Source of the DNA: Margaritifera margaritifera
Lineage: Eukaryota > Mollusca > Bivalvia > Unionida > Margaritiferidae
NCBI GenBank assembly: GCA_029931535.1
Contig: JAQPZY010001692.1
Span: 124,001 to 188,000, forward strand
DNA: 64,000 bases
Direction of reading: 5' to 3'
The notes under the pieces were generated by a model. It was not told the origin of the DNA. It made no database searches and worked only from the letters and a program-made list of their open reading frames with translations. Made by a program: the position numbers and the translations under genes. Positions within the stretch are counted from its first letter, which is position 1, and each line of letters begins with the position of its first letter. Positions 1 through 13,899 of this stretch are shown in pieces.

Positions 1-395
1 CAGTGTACTGTAATAAAATAGAGACAAGGGATGAAAGCGACGAATGTAACAATCATACCTTACTGCAGTTCAAATGAATTCAGCAGATATTAATTAATTA
101 ATTTACCCATATAGAGTCTTGCTACATCAGTATAAACACAAACAAACGATGACACTTAATAATAATTGTAATATTTTACAAAACTGGCAAGATTGAATCA
201 TGTGTACATAAGGCGTCTTATTATATGGGAAATTCTTTGATATAATGTGTCACAAATAGTAGTAAATATGAAGGGATGAACTTTATCGTAGGAATAAGTT
301 ATATTAATAACAAATCAGTTTATTAATTACACCTCATGATATTTTAAGCTAAATTAGACAAACAAAACTTATTGATAGTCTAGAAGGCCGCTGAG
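1..395. other. AT-rich non-coding sequence
   Basis: No ORF, RNA or repeat structure that I can support. Confidence 0.5.
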
Positions 396-788
396 AATGG
401 AAATTCTTATTTTAATACAAAAAAAATGGCAATTCTTATTTTAATACAAAAAAATGGCAATTCTTATTTTAATACAAAGAAAATGGCAATTCTTATTTTA
501 ATACAAAAAAATGGCAATTCTTATTTTAATACAAAAAAATGGAAATTCTTATTTTAATACAAAAAAAATGGAAATTCTTATTTTAATACAAAAAAAATGG
601 CAATTCTTATTTTAATACAAAAAAATGGCAATTCTTATTTTAATACAAAAAAAATGGCAATTCTTATTTTAATAAAAAAAATGGAAATTCTTATTTAAAT
701 GCAAAAAAATGGCAATTCTTATTTTAATTTTAAAAAATGGCAATTTTTATTTTAATGAAAAAAAAATGGCAATTCTTATTTTAATACA
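396..788 (+). repeat. Minisatellite, about 28-bp unit, about 14 copies
   Basis: The unit carries ATGGCAATTCTTATTTTAAT followed by ACA and an A-run. Copies differ mostly in the A-run length (4-8) and by GGCAATT versus GGAAATT; the right end decays. Confidence 0.95.
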
Positions 789-1217
789 GTGGTCTTTGTC
801 ATAAATTTAGAAAATATAGGCTATATTTTACTGTTCTTTTCTCGTAATATCTGCACTATGAATGCACTAGTCATATGCAGTCACCCCTCCCCCACCCCCT
901 CGCACGCACACCTCTTACGATGAGATAAGGGAGTATTACAAGACAATAATGGGGAGGGGGAGGGTCTCATTTATGTTACGGGGTGATATACTGGGAATCC
1001 CATCGGATTGTCTATTAATATATTCCTTAAACATTTAACTGCATAATATTTTTCTAGGAAAAAAAACAAACAGAAAAAAAAAAAAAAAAAAACAAGGGAG
1101 AGCAATTTACCATTTCATATTTAAATAACAACGACTGAAATGGCTTACAAAGAACTAAGCACATCATGAAATTCCAGTTGCATTTAAAGTTTGTACTTTT
1201 GGAATTTTATTGATAAT
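789..1217. other. Low-complexity non-coding stretch
   Basis: This contains C-rich and G-rich patches and an A-run of about 19 near 1075-1092. No gene is supported. Confidence 0.5.
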
Positions 1218-1411
1218 CATGTCCCCGGGAGGGTATATGAAACAAAAACATGTCCCCCGGAGGGAGATGTGAAACAAAACATGTCCCGAGAGGGAGATGT
1301 GAAATAAAACATAACCCGGGGGAGGGGGGGGGGGGGGTAAAACCAAACATGTCCCTGGGAGTGCAATGTGAAACAAAACATGTCTCCGAGAGTGAATGTG
1401 AAACAAAACAT
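1218..1411 (+). repeat. Minisatellite, about 30-bp unit, about 6 copies
   Basis: The core is GAGATGTGAAACAAAACATG followed by TCCC and a G-rich segment; one copy has expanded into a G-run of about 17 at 1320-1337. Overlapping ORFs here are repeat artefacts. Confidence 0.9.
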
Positions 1412-1710
1412 AAAGAACTATTTTTTAACAATCAATTTAAATTAAAGTTAACGTTGAGCAGCATAACAACAGTTCATGCACATCGTGCAGAAACTCAATA
1501 TAAAAAAGATATTTGCTATCGCCCTGTGAGGTCTAAAATGAAAAGTAATCTCGCAAATAATGGATAGTTTAGTAAATTTACAATTACCATGTATGACTAT
1601 AAGGAAAAGAATATATTAAGATGCATATGTCTGTATGTTTTGTCAAAATGCAATATAACGTTCTGACAAAAATATTCATAGTTTGGTATCACAATCTTGA
1701 TAGTTCAGGA

Positions 1711-2049
1711 GATCATACAGTTTTATATAATTAGTGTTTCTAATGTACATGTTGGGAATGTAATGGGAATCATACAATTTTATATAATTAGTTTTTATAA
1801 TGTACGTTTTGGGAATGTAATGGGAATCATACAATTTTATATAATTAGTATTTCTAATGTACATGTTGGGAATGTAATGGGAATCATACAATTTTATATA
1901 ATTAGTATTTCTAATGTACATGTTGGGAATGTAATGGGAATCATACAATTTTATATAATTAGTATTTCTAATGTACATGTTGGGAATGTAATGGAGATCA
2001 CATAACTGGATATAATTAGTATTTCTAATGTACATGTTGGGAATGTAAT
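1711..2049 (+). repeat. Minisatellite, 57-bp unit, about 6 copies
   Basis: The unit includes ATACAATTTTATATAATTAG and ATGTACATGTTGGGAATG. Because 57 is a multiple of 3, both strands stay open, which explains the 100-residue ORFs. Confidence 0.95.
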
Positions 2050-2264
2050 ATTTCTAACGTCTGGAAAAAATTACATTTAAAAAGATAATGAAATTAATCA
2101 TCTAAATTATCGAAGCTACATAAGAAACAGTTTTAATTAGATATTTCAGTATTTAATATTTATTTTGTGATTGATACATTTGAATCTACATAGGTATATA
2201 CTAAATTACTGGCGTAATAATTACAAATATATTCCTGCTTCCAAACTCCCAAAGTAACTATCAT

Positions 2265-2439
2265 CAATGGCGTCACCCAGTACGGTAAACTCATGGTGTC
2301 ACCCCCTCCAGACTTCCCCCATGGACCTCCTCCGGGTCCTCCTGTACCAGACCATCGAATTTGCATTTTTCCATTTTGGTGTCACCCCCCTGTGATGGTG
2401 TCACCCTGTGCGGCCCGCACCCCCCTAGTGACGCCACTG
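2265..2439. mobile_element. 175-bp hAT-like MITE, CAGTGGCGTCAC family
   Basis: The left end is CAATGGCGTCAC and the right end GTGACGCCACTG, inverted with 11 of 12 matches. Both sides carry the 8-bp direct repeat ACTATCAT (2257-2264 and 2440-2447). An 8-bp target-site duplication with CAG-type ends fits hAT-derived MITEs. The interior is C-rich, repeats GGTGTCACCC, and has no coding capacity. A related element lies at 33615-33798. Confidence 0.85.
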
Positions 2440-2602
2440 ACTATCATAACTAGCAAACAAAATCCAAACAAATTACATTAGTACATTTTTTATATCTTTT
2501 ACAAATTTAAAGATAAATGTTTAATATTTGTAAATAAATAAAGATGTAGTGTGGAGCACAAATCAAGTACTATAACGTACCTATTAAGTGCCTTGAAGCT
2601 CC

Positions 2603-2667
<65 letters not shown>
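2603..2667. repeat. (GT)n microsatellite
   Basis: About 32 uninterrupted GT dinucleotides. Confidence 0.98.
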
Positions 2668-2669
<2 letters not shown>

Positions 2670-3192
2670 CTGAATTATTTTATTCATACATCCGATAGAA
2701 TGTTCTCCTACCTCTTCATGGTACCATTTTACAGTTTTAAGATAACATCCTGCGTTAGTTATGGAAGAGCTTTTTTGTAGTCATTAACTCCTTGGCAAAT
2801 AGCTTTGCATGCTATGTATTTGAACCATTAGCAAAACACATTATATCATGGACAATTACAAATCTTGCTAAACTTGAATTACCAAGAAAACATATCTCCA
2901 ATATCATCAACAATATACACATTTATTTTGCATTAAAATCCACTTGTTAAATTATACATCTGTAATCTGATATAAAACTGAAGATTTTTATGTTAAACTT
3001 ATTTTATATTTATAACATATTACATTGGTTCCTAACCCAGTCGTGACTCATGGATGAAATTACTTGCCGTATCAGACAAATAAAGTCCTTTAAATCAACC
3101 CATAATTTTTTTTTTAAAATAATAATTCATCTAAACTATTTATTTTTTTCAATTGTTTAGCGACTAATAAGAGATTATAAAATATCTAAAAG
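2668..3192. other. AT-rich non-coding sequence
   Basis: No gene or repeat supported. Confidence 0.5.
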
Positions 3193-3299
3193 TTATATTA
3201 TATTATATTATATTATATTATATTATATTATATTATATTATATTATATTATATTATATTATATTATATTATATTATATTATATTATATTATATTATATT
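3193..3299. repeat. (TTATA)n pentanucleotide microsatellite
   Basis: About 21 near-perfect five-base units. Confidence 0.95.
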
Positions 3300-3949
3300 C
3301 AAGCAAACTTTTACATCCACCTACGCAGTTTTATCCAAAAATATATGTTTTGAGGTCTATACTACTTATCGTTGTCAGAGTACGCATCAGAGCAAACATT
3401 TTCGTGTCCTTAAAAGTTTCAAGTTTAAAGTCAACTCAAGAGATTTCAGCAGATCATTATGCTTTGGTGCCAGGTGGCACTCTGTGCTTTACATGCCAGA
3501 CAAGTACTTGCAGCCATAGCATTTTATAATGCATGTATGCCTGTTTTTCTCTGTATTGTGATTTCAATATAATATAATATGACACTATGCTTGTAAAATG
3601 CACTACAAACAAATGCTTAATAAAGAGAAGCACGTGCCATGCATCTATTTGTATGATATGCCCTATGCCCTCGTTTGGGACTAGAATTACACGGGGAATG
3701 GAATCCAAGGGACAGATCATTTATTGGGGGAGGGGGCGCGGAAATGGGGGGGTGGGGTGGGTATATATGTGTGTAATTCTAATCCAATCATCAATCTTAA
3801 AGTTACTCACAAGTTTCAATATAGATCTCTTATCGTTCTTGATAACACGCACTCCAGCAAATTAAGTTCTCTTCACTACAAAACATTCTCGCATTACAAA
3901 AATCTGATTTATACCTGTAAACACTTTCTGCATGTACTTAACATGCAAC
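3300..3949. other. Non-coding sequence
   Basis: Small ORFs at 3457-3960 lack any recognisable motif; a G-rich patch lies at 3724-3760. No gene is supported. Confidence 0.45.
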
Positions 3950-4105
3950 ACTGTTTATAGTTTTATAACACTGTTTATAGTCTATAAAACTGTTTGTAGT
4001 TTACAACACTGTTTATAGATTAAAACACTGTTTATAGTTTATAACACTGTTTACAGTTTATAACACTGTTTGTAGTTTATAAAACTTTTAATAGTTTATA
4101 ATAAT
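3950..4105 (+). repeat. Minisatellite, about 18-19-bp unit, about 8 copies
   Basis: The unit is ACACTGTTTATAGTTTATA with small indels. Confidence 0.9.
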
Positions 4106-4334
4106 ACCGTTTGTTATCAAGTCGAGATACAATGTATCAAAGTTTTCTTAAATTGTACATAAAAGTGATAAATTAGTTTACATAGCCATATCTACAGATA
4201 TCTTAAATGGTCTTCCATTATTATCTTCAATGGTTTTCGCTTTATATTCGGCGCTTTCATCACTCTATTAATCACTCTGTTAACTTGTATTATATGAAGT
4301 AGATTTGTCATTATACGCGGTGTTTTTGCTATTA

Positions 4335-5645
4335 GATGTGTTATTTTAGACATAATATTCACTGATTTTGACATTATATGCGATAGTTCAGACAGTATAT
4401 GCGGTGGTTTAGACATTATATGTGATAGTTTGAACATTATATGCGGTGGTTTAGACATTATATACATTATATGCGGTGGTTGAGACATTATATGCGGTGG
4501 TTTAGACATTATATGCGATAGTTTAGACGTTATATGCGGTATTTTAGACATTATATGCGATAGTTTGGACCAGGCATGTGCAACTTCCTCCAGGGCGCGG
4601 GCCGGATAGCGATTATTCAATGTACCCGTATAATGTAAATGTAACCGGATAAAACCAGGTCGCAGGCCGGACGCGGCCGCGCGCCGTAGGTTGCACATGC
4701 CCAGTTTAGACATTATATGCGGTGGTTTAGACATTATGAGCGGTAGTTTAGACATAATATTCGATAGTTTAGACATTATTTGCAATAGTTTAGACATTGT
4801 ATGCAATAGTTTTGACATTCTATGCGGTGGTTTAGACATTATATGCGGTGGTTTAGACATTGTATGTGGTGGTTTAGACACTATACGGTAGTTTAGACAT
4901 TGTATGCGATAGTTTAGACATTATATGCGATAGTTTAGACATTATATGCGGTAGTCTAGACATTATATGCGTTGGTTTAGACACTATACGGTAGTTTAGA
5001 CATTATATGCGGTAGTTCAGACATTATATGCGGTGGTTTAGATAGTATATGCGGTAGTTTGGACATTATATGCGGTGGTTTAGACATTATATGCGAGAGT
5101 TTATACATTATATGCGGTGGTTTAGACATTATATACGGTCGTTTAGATATGACATGCGGTAGTTTAGACATTATATGCGGTGATTTAAACATTATATGCG
5201 GTGGTTTAGATATTATATGCTTTAGTTTGGACATTATTTGCGGTGGTTTAGACTTTATGTGCGATAGTGTATACATTATATGCGATAGTTTATACATTAT
5301 ATGCGGTGGTTTAGACATTATATCCAGTGGTTTATACATTATATGCGATAGTTTAGACAATATATGAGATAGTTTAGACATTATATGCGGCAGTTTTAGG
5401 CATTATATGCGATATTTTAGGCATTGTATGCGATAGTTTAGACATTATACGGTAGTTTAGACATTATATGAGATAGTTTAGACATTATATGAGGTAGTTT
5501 AGATATTGTATGCAACAGTTTAGATATTATATGCAACAGTTTAGACATTATATGTGGCAGTTTAGACATTATATGCGATAGTTTAGACATTATATGAGAT
5601 AGTTTATACATTGTATGCGGTGGTTTAGACATTATAATGCGGTAG
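4335..5645 (+). repeat. 21-bp minisatellite, about 55 copies, split by a MITE
   Basis: The unit contains GTTTAGACATTATATGCGG plus a two-base variable end (GGTGG or GATAG forms). As 21 bp equals 7 codons, both strands stay open for hundreds of bases (MSKPPHI-like repeats on the minus strand). The array flanks and continues on both sides of the insertion at 4570-4702. Confidence 0.97.
4570..4702. mobile_element. 133-bp MITE inserted in the 21-bp array
   Basis: The ends are inverted: GGCATGTGCAAC on the left and GTTGCACATGCC on the right. Flanks are AGTTTGGA (4562-4569) and AGTTTAGA (4703-4710), an 8-bp duplication of array sequence with one difference. The interior is GC-rich (CGCGGCCGCGCG), in sharp contrast to the AT-rich array. 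It is too short to encode anything; hAT-type by end and duplication size. Confidence 0.85.
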
Positions 5646-5870
5646 CTTTGTCGTTATGTATGTATGGTGCTTTCTCTAATATATGAATTAGTTTTGTCAT
5701 TATATGCTGTGGTTTAATCATTATATATGTTGCTTTCTCTAATATATTCGGTGCAATGTTCTCAATAGTCGGTGCTTTACTCCTTTTCTTTATGTTCGGT
5801 GATTGTACCTTATTATGCGGTAGTCACATATTTACATTGGGGGCTTATTTCTTTATACGCTATACTTTCG
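5646..5870 (+). repeat. Decayed continuation of the 21-bp array
   Basis: Recognisable but irregular copies (ATTATATGCTGTGGTTTAATC, TTGCTTTCTCTAATATATTC) with a longer, variable period. Confidence 0.6.
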
Positions 5871-6689
5871 TTATGACCATGATCAGGTAATTCGTAGATC
5901 TCCGGGATTCCACCGAATACCGCCGAAACCGAATATAGTGGAATATGGATTTCAGGTCTCACACCTCAATTGCCCTTTTTTTTAACCCAACGTTATCATG
6001 CACATTGTTTATTTTATATTTCTAAAATATGCAGTAATTAGAAAAAGTATGAGATACACATTTGGTTTTAGATGTATCCAAGGCAAATAAAATATTTCAG
6101 TCAAAAAAGATAGATGTCAATAACAAGATAAGAAAGTTGAACCGCCCTGTAATTACCCATCAAAACAACACCATATTCATTTGGCCCCAAAAGAGCTGAA
6201 CAGCACATGAACTGGACATGTATAATTATTATTCATACGCCAGGGAAACCTGCCATCAGTCTTTTCATACTCATAATACACAATAATATTTATGGATCTA
6301 TAAAGATTAATAACCAGATTTTAAACTGGGGTCAACATCGTAGCAGAGGCGTGGGACCTGCAGGTGTCTAGACACCGCATCAGTTGTTTTTTTTTATGGA
6401 AGTTTAATTTGCAACACGTTGTACGCATAGCCTTTCGATGATGCTGATTTGCTCGCTCTTAGATAAAAATGTCGTCTGTTAGACTAAAACGTGACACAAC
6501 CACTCACCCCCACCCCCGAAGGAAAAAGGATTAGGAATCATGTTTCAGAAATATATGAACTTCAAAGTACATTACAACACGGTCTTTTCTTATAAGGCAT
6601 TGAACTTCAAAGCCTTTGCCTAGAAACAATAGGCTATAGAATGATGGACCGGAACCAGTTATCTTCCCTTTAATTTGATAGGTGGAAGC
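5871..6689. other. Unique non-coding sequence
   Basis: No ORF of note, no clear repeat. Confidence 0.45.
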
Positions 6690-6886
6690 ATGGAACAAAG
6701 CGGTCCAAGATTACTTCCGGTTTACTTCCTTCTTGACAAACAAGCAAAGAATCGATAGCATCTTCATCTTGCTTTAAAAAATATCTCAATCTTACAAATT
6801 CATGGATGTTACCGTCGCTCAAAGAGGAGTTTTAAAAAAAAACGAGGAGATGAGCTATCTGGGCGAAAAAAGAAGTTAATCGATCG
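6690..6886 (+). promoter_or_regulatory. Candidate non-coding first exon / promoter-proximal region
   Basis: This short non-repetitive stretch contains an ETS-like ACTTCCGG at about 6713 and ends in a good donor, CGATCG|gtaagc, at 6886/6887. It has no convincing ORF. It lies 3.5 kb upstream of the first coding exon, which needs a 5' partner because it starts at an acceptor. There is no TATA box I trust. Any other donor in the upstream 10 kb could serve instead. Confidence 0.22.
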
Positions 6887-7440
6887 GTAAGCAAATATTA
6901 AGCATAATGCATGATTTTGTTGTCGAAATGGAAAATCACATTTTCTCATATCTGCATAAAAAATGGAATACACATCATTTTCACACAATTAACTTTGTTA
7001 TTCTTTTCTATAATTATTTTTCAACAGATGTATTTCCCTAAAGTTATATAATTCACGTACAATTCAGTGATTTGTTGTGAAGAATTCTTTAGATATTTAG
7101 TGGGTGCGGTTATTTTGTGAAAATTCTAGACTTCCTTACAAACAATTTTAGCTGTTTAGTTTGGAAATATACGAGATTCTCATTGAATATGCATTGCATT
7201 AAACATATATTTGATATATTATTAAGCTAATATTATATCTGCATTGTAGTCAACTGTAAAGGTTCTTTTGTTCTCGATTAGAGGCCTATGCTATGTTACC
7301 AGTGTTCTCCTCCAGAAAATAATTTTGGGTTAAGACTGTCAGAGTATTATTATCTTTATTATGAAGACTATGTCTTCTTATTTATCTTATTTACAATGGA
7401 TTTATTAATTTGATTTTAAACCCATACATGTATGCACTTA
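6887..7440. other. AT-rich non-coding sequence
   Basis: Nothing supported; possible start of a 5' UTR intron. Confidence 0.4.
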
Positions 7441-9380
<1,940 letters not shown>

Positions 9381-9405
9381 ACCGGGTTTTTTTTTTTTTT
9401 TTTTT
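9381..9405. repeat. Poly-T tract
   Basis: An uninterrupted T-run of about 19. Confidence 0.9.
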
Positions 9406-9557
9406 GGTTCAACCGATTGGGAAGATAACTGGCTACGAGCCCTCATTAGATTATGTGATTTATTGAAGAATATTCTTCCATATTTACATAAAATCATTAT
9501 TCAATTCCGAACCCCTTTTCTTTTTTGACAAAGTTGACCCCAATTATGCCTAACATC

Positions 9558-10010
9558 ACAAACATAATGTCTAAACTACCGCATGTAAGGGTTAAAATCA
9601 TCACGCATATAAAGTCTAAACTACCACATATTAAGGTTAAAATCATCACAAATGTAATGTGTAATGTCTAAATTACCGCATATAAAGGTTAAAACCATCA
9701 CGCATATAAAGTCTAAAGTACTGCATATTAGGGTTAAAACCATCACGCATATAAAGTCTAAACTACCACATATTAGGGTTTAAATCATCGCAAATATAAA
9801 GTCTAAACTACCACATATAAGGGTTAAAACCATCAATCATATAATTTATTAACCTTTGCATATAACGACGAAACCACCTCATATAATAGAAAAAGCACTG
9901 AGTGTAATGACGAATCTACTGGATATAGTAGAGAAACTACAACATATAAAACACCTAATATAAAGACAAAACCACCGAATACAATAACGAAAAACCATAT
10001 AAGACAGCAT
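9558..10010 (+). repeat. 45-bp minisatellite sharing its core with the 21-bp array, inverted
   Basis: The unit carries AAGTCTAAACTACCACATAT and GGGTTAAAATCATCACGCAT. The first part is the reverse complement of the 21-bp unit at 4335-5645. About 7 recognisable copies, then decayed ones from 9840. Confidence 0.85.
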
Positions 10011-10351
10011 ATATACCGTTTTTCAATTCATATGACACGAAACACTTTAAGAGTCGTTCAGTGGATTCATTTATCAGAGGAATGAATTTGTAGGATTCAG
10101 TTTACGACTTGTTACTTACAAAATTTGACAGTATAGGTACAATTTATGTTACAAAAGCACAATCATAGATAATGCCTTGTACATAAGGGTACATTAGTAC
10201 AATTCACATTTAATGGAACGTGGCAGTTTTCATATAAATATGAGTATATAGTTTTAAAAAAAAAATAGAAACAAGCAAGCAAACAAACAAATAAACCAAC
10301 CAACACACAAAACTTCAGATCAATTTACCTTTCTGCTTTCTCCCCTTTCAG

Positions 10352-10400
10352 AAATCATGAAAAGGTAGTGTAGCTGCCATATGAACAGACGTGGACAACA
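10352..10400 (+). other. 5' UTR part of first coding exon, with upstream ATGs
   Basis: This runs from the acceptor at 10351 to the start codon. It holds ATG-AAA-AGG-TAG (10357-10368) and an ATG at 10381 that opens a 23-codon frame ending TGA at 10450-10452, which overlaps the main start in another frame. If this transcript is real, both could reduce initiation at 10401. Confidence 0.5.
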
Positions 10401-10499
10401 ATGGCAGAGATGGAGAGAAAGGCCCACACTTCTCAGGAACGCGAGAAGCTGACTCGGCTTCTGACTATCTTTGACACAGGACTAGGACTTGGTCTAGGA
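10401..10499 (+). CDS. MINDY4B: MINDY-4B-like gene, first coding exon
   Basis: This exon encodes residues 1-33, starting MAEMERKAHT and ending in a Gly-Leu run (GLGLGLG). The ATG at 10401 is chosen because an in-frame TAG lies upstream at 10371-10373; a second Met at residue 4 is the only close alternative. The donor is GGA|gtaagc (phase 0). The exon begins upstream of the ATG at an acceptor with a good pyrimidine tract (AG at 10350-10351), so it is not the transcript's first exon. MINDY proteins are K48-linkage-preferring deubiquitinases; this N-terminal piece alone is not diagnostic, and identity comes from exons 4-7. All seven exons join without a phase conflict into 237 residues. Two upstream ATGs (10357 and 10381) precede the start. 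Confidence 0.7.
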
Positions 10500-10596
10500 G
10501 TAAGCAACATTTGATACAGTCTACTTAAACTTCTGGGTGTACTGCATATAATGCACACCCAGATGTTTATGTGAACAGTGTTGATATCGATCTGCT

Positions 10597-10925
10597 TTTA
10601 CATAATGCACTGGCAGATCTGGTATTTGCAAGACATGACTTGGCAGATCTGGTACTTTCAAGTCCTGCATTGGCAGATCTGGTGCTTTCGCGTAATGCGC
10701 TGATATATCTGATGCTTTCAAGTCCTGCGCTGGCAGATCTGTTGTTTTCGCAGCCTGCGCTGGCAGGTCTGGTACTTTGACCTAATGCGCTGGAAGATCT
10801 GGTGCTTTCAAGTCCTGCGCTGGCAGATCTCTTGCTTTCAGGTCTCAGTGCTGGCACATCTGGTGCTTTCACATAATGTGCTGGGAAGATCTGGTGTTTT
10901 CAGATAATGCTCTGGTAGATCTGGG
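10597..10925 (+). repeat. 30-bp minisatellite, about 11 copies, in intron 1
   Basis: The unit contains GCGCTGGCAGATCTGGTGCT plus TTCAAGTCCT. It starts about 100 bp after the exon 1 donor. It is GC-richer than the surrounding intron and reads as SAGLESTR-type repeats on the minus strand, but has no coding evidence. Confidence 0.93.
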
Positions 10926-11059
10926 TCTTTACCTGTTTGTATGAAATCATACATATAATGAACATTGTAGACCCAGATATGCTGGCATACGGATATTATG
11001 TGACAGCAGGCCCCATAATTACGAAACTGAACACATTGTACGATGGAACTTGTTTATAA

Positions 11060-11212
11060 CAAATATTCAGGTTACCATTCAGATTACCGGATATAGTGAT
11101 CTCATTATAACGCTGTCCACGGGAGCCATAGAGTATACTGCCGTATAATGAGACCACCGTATACTGAAGTCGTGTTGTAATGAACGGTCTTATAGTGAGG
11201 GAGTACTGTAAT
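11060..11212 (-). repeat. Dispersed repeat, third copy of the 25.3-kb family
   Basis: This contains CATTATAACGCTGTCC and AGTATACTGCCGTATAATGAG, inverse to the two copies at 25344-25447 and 25565-25667. It begins GATTAC and ends GTAATC, so it may be a foldback or MITE. Confidence 0.65.
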
Positions 11213-11554
11213 CTTTGAAAACATAATGAAATACAGTTAGTTTAAATAATTGTTCAGACTTGCATGATCACTTCACCATAATATTTTCTAAGTCTGAATC
11301 CATTATAAACAAGTTCCACGATACCACCCTTTGTAGGAAAATCAACAAATTGAAAGGATGCAATTGGTTTGGGACATTTGAATTGTAGATATTACTAATT
11401 AGGGTAAATACTGTAGTCTTAGTAGCTTTATTAATCTGGAAATAACAACCGTTGAAAAGGTTTAGAATAAGTATTTGACCTATTGATATGGACTTTTTTT
11501 TAAAAAATTTATTTGACGTCAGTTTCACAACACGTTCTTCCAACTTACACAAAC

Positions 11555-11870
11555 ACACACACACACACGACGCATAATATGCTGGTATAATCTGGTCACA
11601 CACACACAACGCCTAATATGCTGGTATAATCTGGTCACACACACACGACGCCTGATATACTGGGTATAATCTGGTCACACACGCACGACGCCTGATATAC
11701 TGGTATAATCTGGTCACACATACACGACGCCTAATATGCTGGTATAATCTGGTCACACACACATGACGCCTAATATGCTGGTATAATCTGGTCACACACG
11801 CACGACGCCTGATATGCTGGTATAATCTGGTCACACACACACGACGCCTAATATGCTGGTATAATCTGGT
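11555..11870 (+). repeat. 39-bp minisatellite, about 8 copies
   Basis: The unit contains GCTGGTATAATCTGGTCACA and ACGACGCCTAATAT. A minus-strand ORF of CVTRLYQHIRR repeats is an artefact of the 39-bp period. Confidence 0.95.
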
Positions 11871-12005
11871 CGTTTGTGATTGAGGAAACCAGAGAACCCG
11901 GAGGAAACCATGGATATTTGACGGGTGAGGACCTACCCTTGCACATGCAGGAGCCGTACGTCAAACCTAGGACATAAGTAGTGCAAAGCAAGCATGCTAC
12001 CACAA
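11871..12005 (-). mobile_element. Probable SINE fragment
   Basis: GAGAACCCGGAGGAAACC is typical of invertebrate tRNA-SINE bodies. Read on the minus strand, the right part begins like a tRNA head (GCGTTGTGGTAGCATGCTTG). It abuts the 39-bp array. Divergent, without a clear tail. Confidence 0.4.
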
Positions 12006-12362
12006 CGCTGTCCAGTTTACATGAAGCTCTGAGTTTTGGTGGTTTTATCAACAGTATTTTGAGTAGAAGATCTAGAGTGGGTTTGATGGATTCGATTGAA
12101 CTCCAGTTTCCATATGAAATATTGCACCTGTTAGTAAAAAAGAGAAAACAATTTACCATATTCAACAAAAATAATCACCCTTTATAAATTGAATTATCAT
12201 AGGAAAATTCCTATATATGTCAATGACTGTTACATGGAAATGACACATGTCCCCGTCCTCCACACCCCTACTCCTCACCCACCTCTTTTGTGATTCATTT
12301 CAGTGCATGAATTACCACTAAAGTTTAATGAATTTTTAAACTCATAAATGCATCATTTTCAG

Positions 12363-12395
12363 AATGAGGAAAAGCAGCCTTCTGTTCATACGAAG
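12363..12395 (+). CDS. MINDY4B: MINDY-4B-like gene, coding exon 2 (33-bp small exon)
   Basis: The acceptor is ttttcag|AATGAG and the donor is ACGAAG|gtaaga. It encodes 11 residues, NEEKQPSVHTK (34-44), phase 0 on both sides, so it could be skipped without breaking the frame. It is polar and probably disordered, like the rest of the N-terminal region before the catalytic fold. On its own an 11-codon exon is weak evidence. Support comes from clean splice sites, an open frame, and its place between exon 1 and exon 3, which have matching phases. Confidence 0.5.
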
Positions 12396-13899
12396 GTAAG
12401 ACATATAGGTGATGCTCCGTGTTTTGTCATCTAAGTTAAATGTTAGATGTCGCTTTCAACTCCACCACTGTGGCACTATTTGTTTCTTTGTAATCACATT
12501 TGCTACTGTCAATTACGCATTTATCGAAGTTACAAATCCATCACCCTTAATTGCACTAGCAGTCCTTAATGTCTCATACTAGGGTTAGTTTAATACAGAT
12601 GATGGACTATGACCAATCGTTTTTGTTTTGTCCAAGATATCACCATCACTCACATGTATCACTTTTTGTGATAAAAGTATCACAGTAACATCACATTCAC
12701 AGTTTGTAACTGATTTCCACACAACCATTTTTCACACAATCTGTCATTCTTTATCACACCACCCTCGTCGTAACCTCCGTCACTCCCTTTCACGGTCATT
12801 CCATGCAATATACGTCACTTGACAAATACCGGCTTTACATGTGTATCACACCACCCTCATTTTAATATCTGTCACTCCAATATAATGCAACATCCCCTAG
12901 AGCAGACTACATTTGTTTGGTTTCCCTCAAGATTTTTATAGTAAGGGACTAATGTTTCCTGATCTGCCGGCTCATTATGTTGCACATATCTGGGTCCATG
13001 TATTGGGAAAATTATGTGTGATTTATATGCGGGTAAATACAGTATTGAATTGCATTACCTTTTCACTTCATTCACAGCACTTGTGTCGCTTACACTGTAT
13101 TTATCCCACGATAAGACTAGAGGGATGGGGGTATGTATATAGCAGAGTTTAACGGCAACTCAGCACGATAATGGCGATATGGTACCAACTAAAAGTAGAA
13201 TTCGAAAAATGTAAAAATTAAGAATTCCCAACAACCCTGGAAAGTTAAACCCTTCCTAATACATGTAAGCATGAATTACAGCAAGATATAATATCAAGGG
13301 TAAATATGTTAAAATTTCGCTACAGGCATAAAAATAAGATAAAGGTGACACGTGTAAAATCCTTAAAACATCGGGAGGGGAGTATATTTGTCAGAAAGTA
13401 TGGGTGGATTATCAGCAAAAAATATCCATAGTCAATACATGTATTTGACATTTTTTTTAAAAAATGGGATGGCTTTTCATCAAACGTGGACTTATCATCG
13501 GATAAGTATGGTAATTGGCTCATCTTAAATGTATACACATGACAAACAATTAGTGATTTATGGCATCTATTATGTATATATTCCTTCATAACCACCTTCC
13601 TTACATAACCACAATTTATCTGTCCTATGGGTAGTTTCTTATGAAAGGTTGCAATGTAAATAAATGAGATATTTACATGCATTGCAACAATTGTTTGATT
13701 GTAAATAAATATATAACACGCAGGTAATCAAAATAAACTCAGTGTATGAATCTTAAAATAACAAATCGCTCTCTACATCGCTTCATAAGATTTTTATATA
13801 ATACCTTACTGTATCTAGGTAAGGATATATGTATTGATAATTTGTAAAGTATTCTAGTTAAAGTCATATAAAAATACCCATTGCCTATACCATTTAAAG
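12396..13899. other. Intron 2, first part
   Basis: At 12640-12870 there are loosely repeated ATCACA/GTCACT motifs (for example CATCACTCACATGTATCAC), not a clean array. No other gene is supported; the ORF at 13320-13682 (-) has no recognisable domain. Confidence 0.45.

Noticed and set aside
4192..5381. 229- and 134-residue minus-strand ORFs with MSKPPHI repeats
   Set aside because: 21-bp array; one ORF even reads straight through the MITE insertion.
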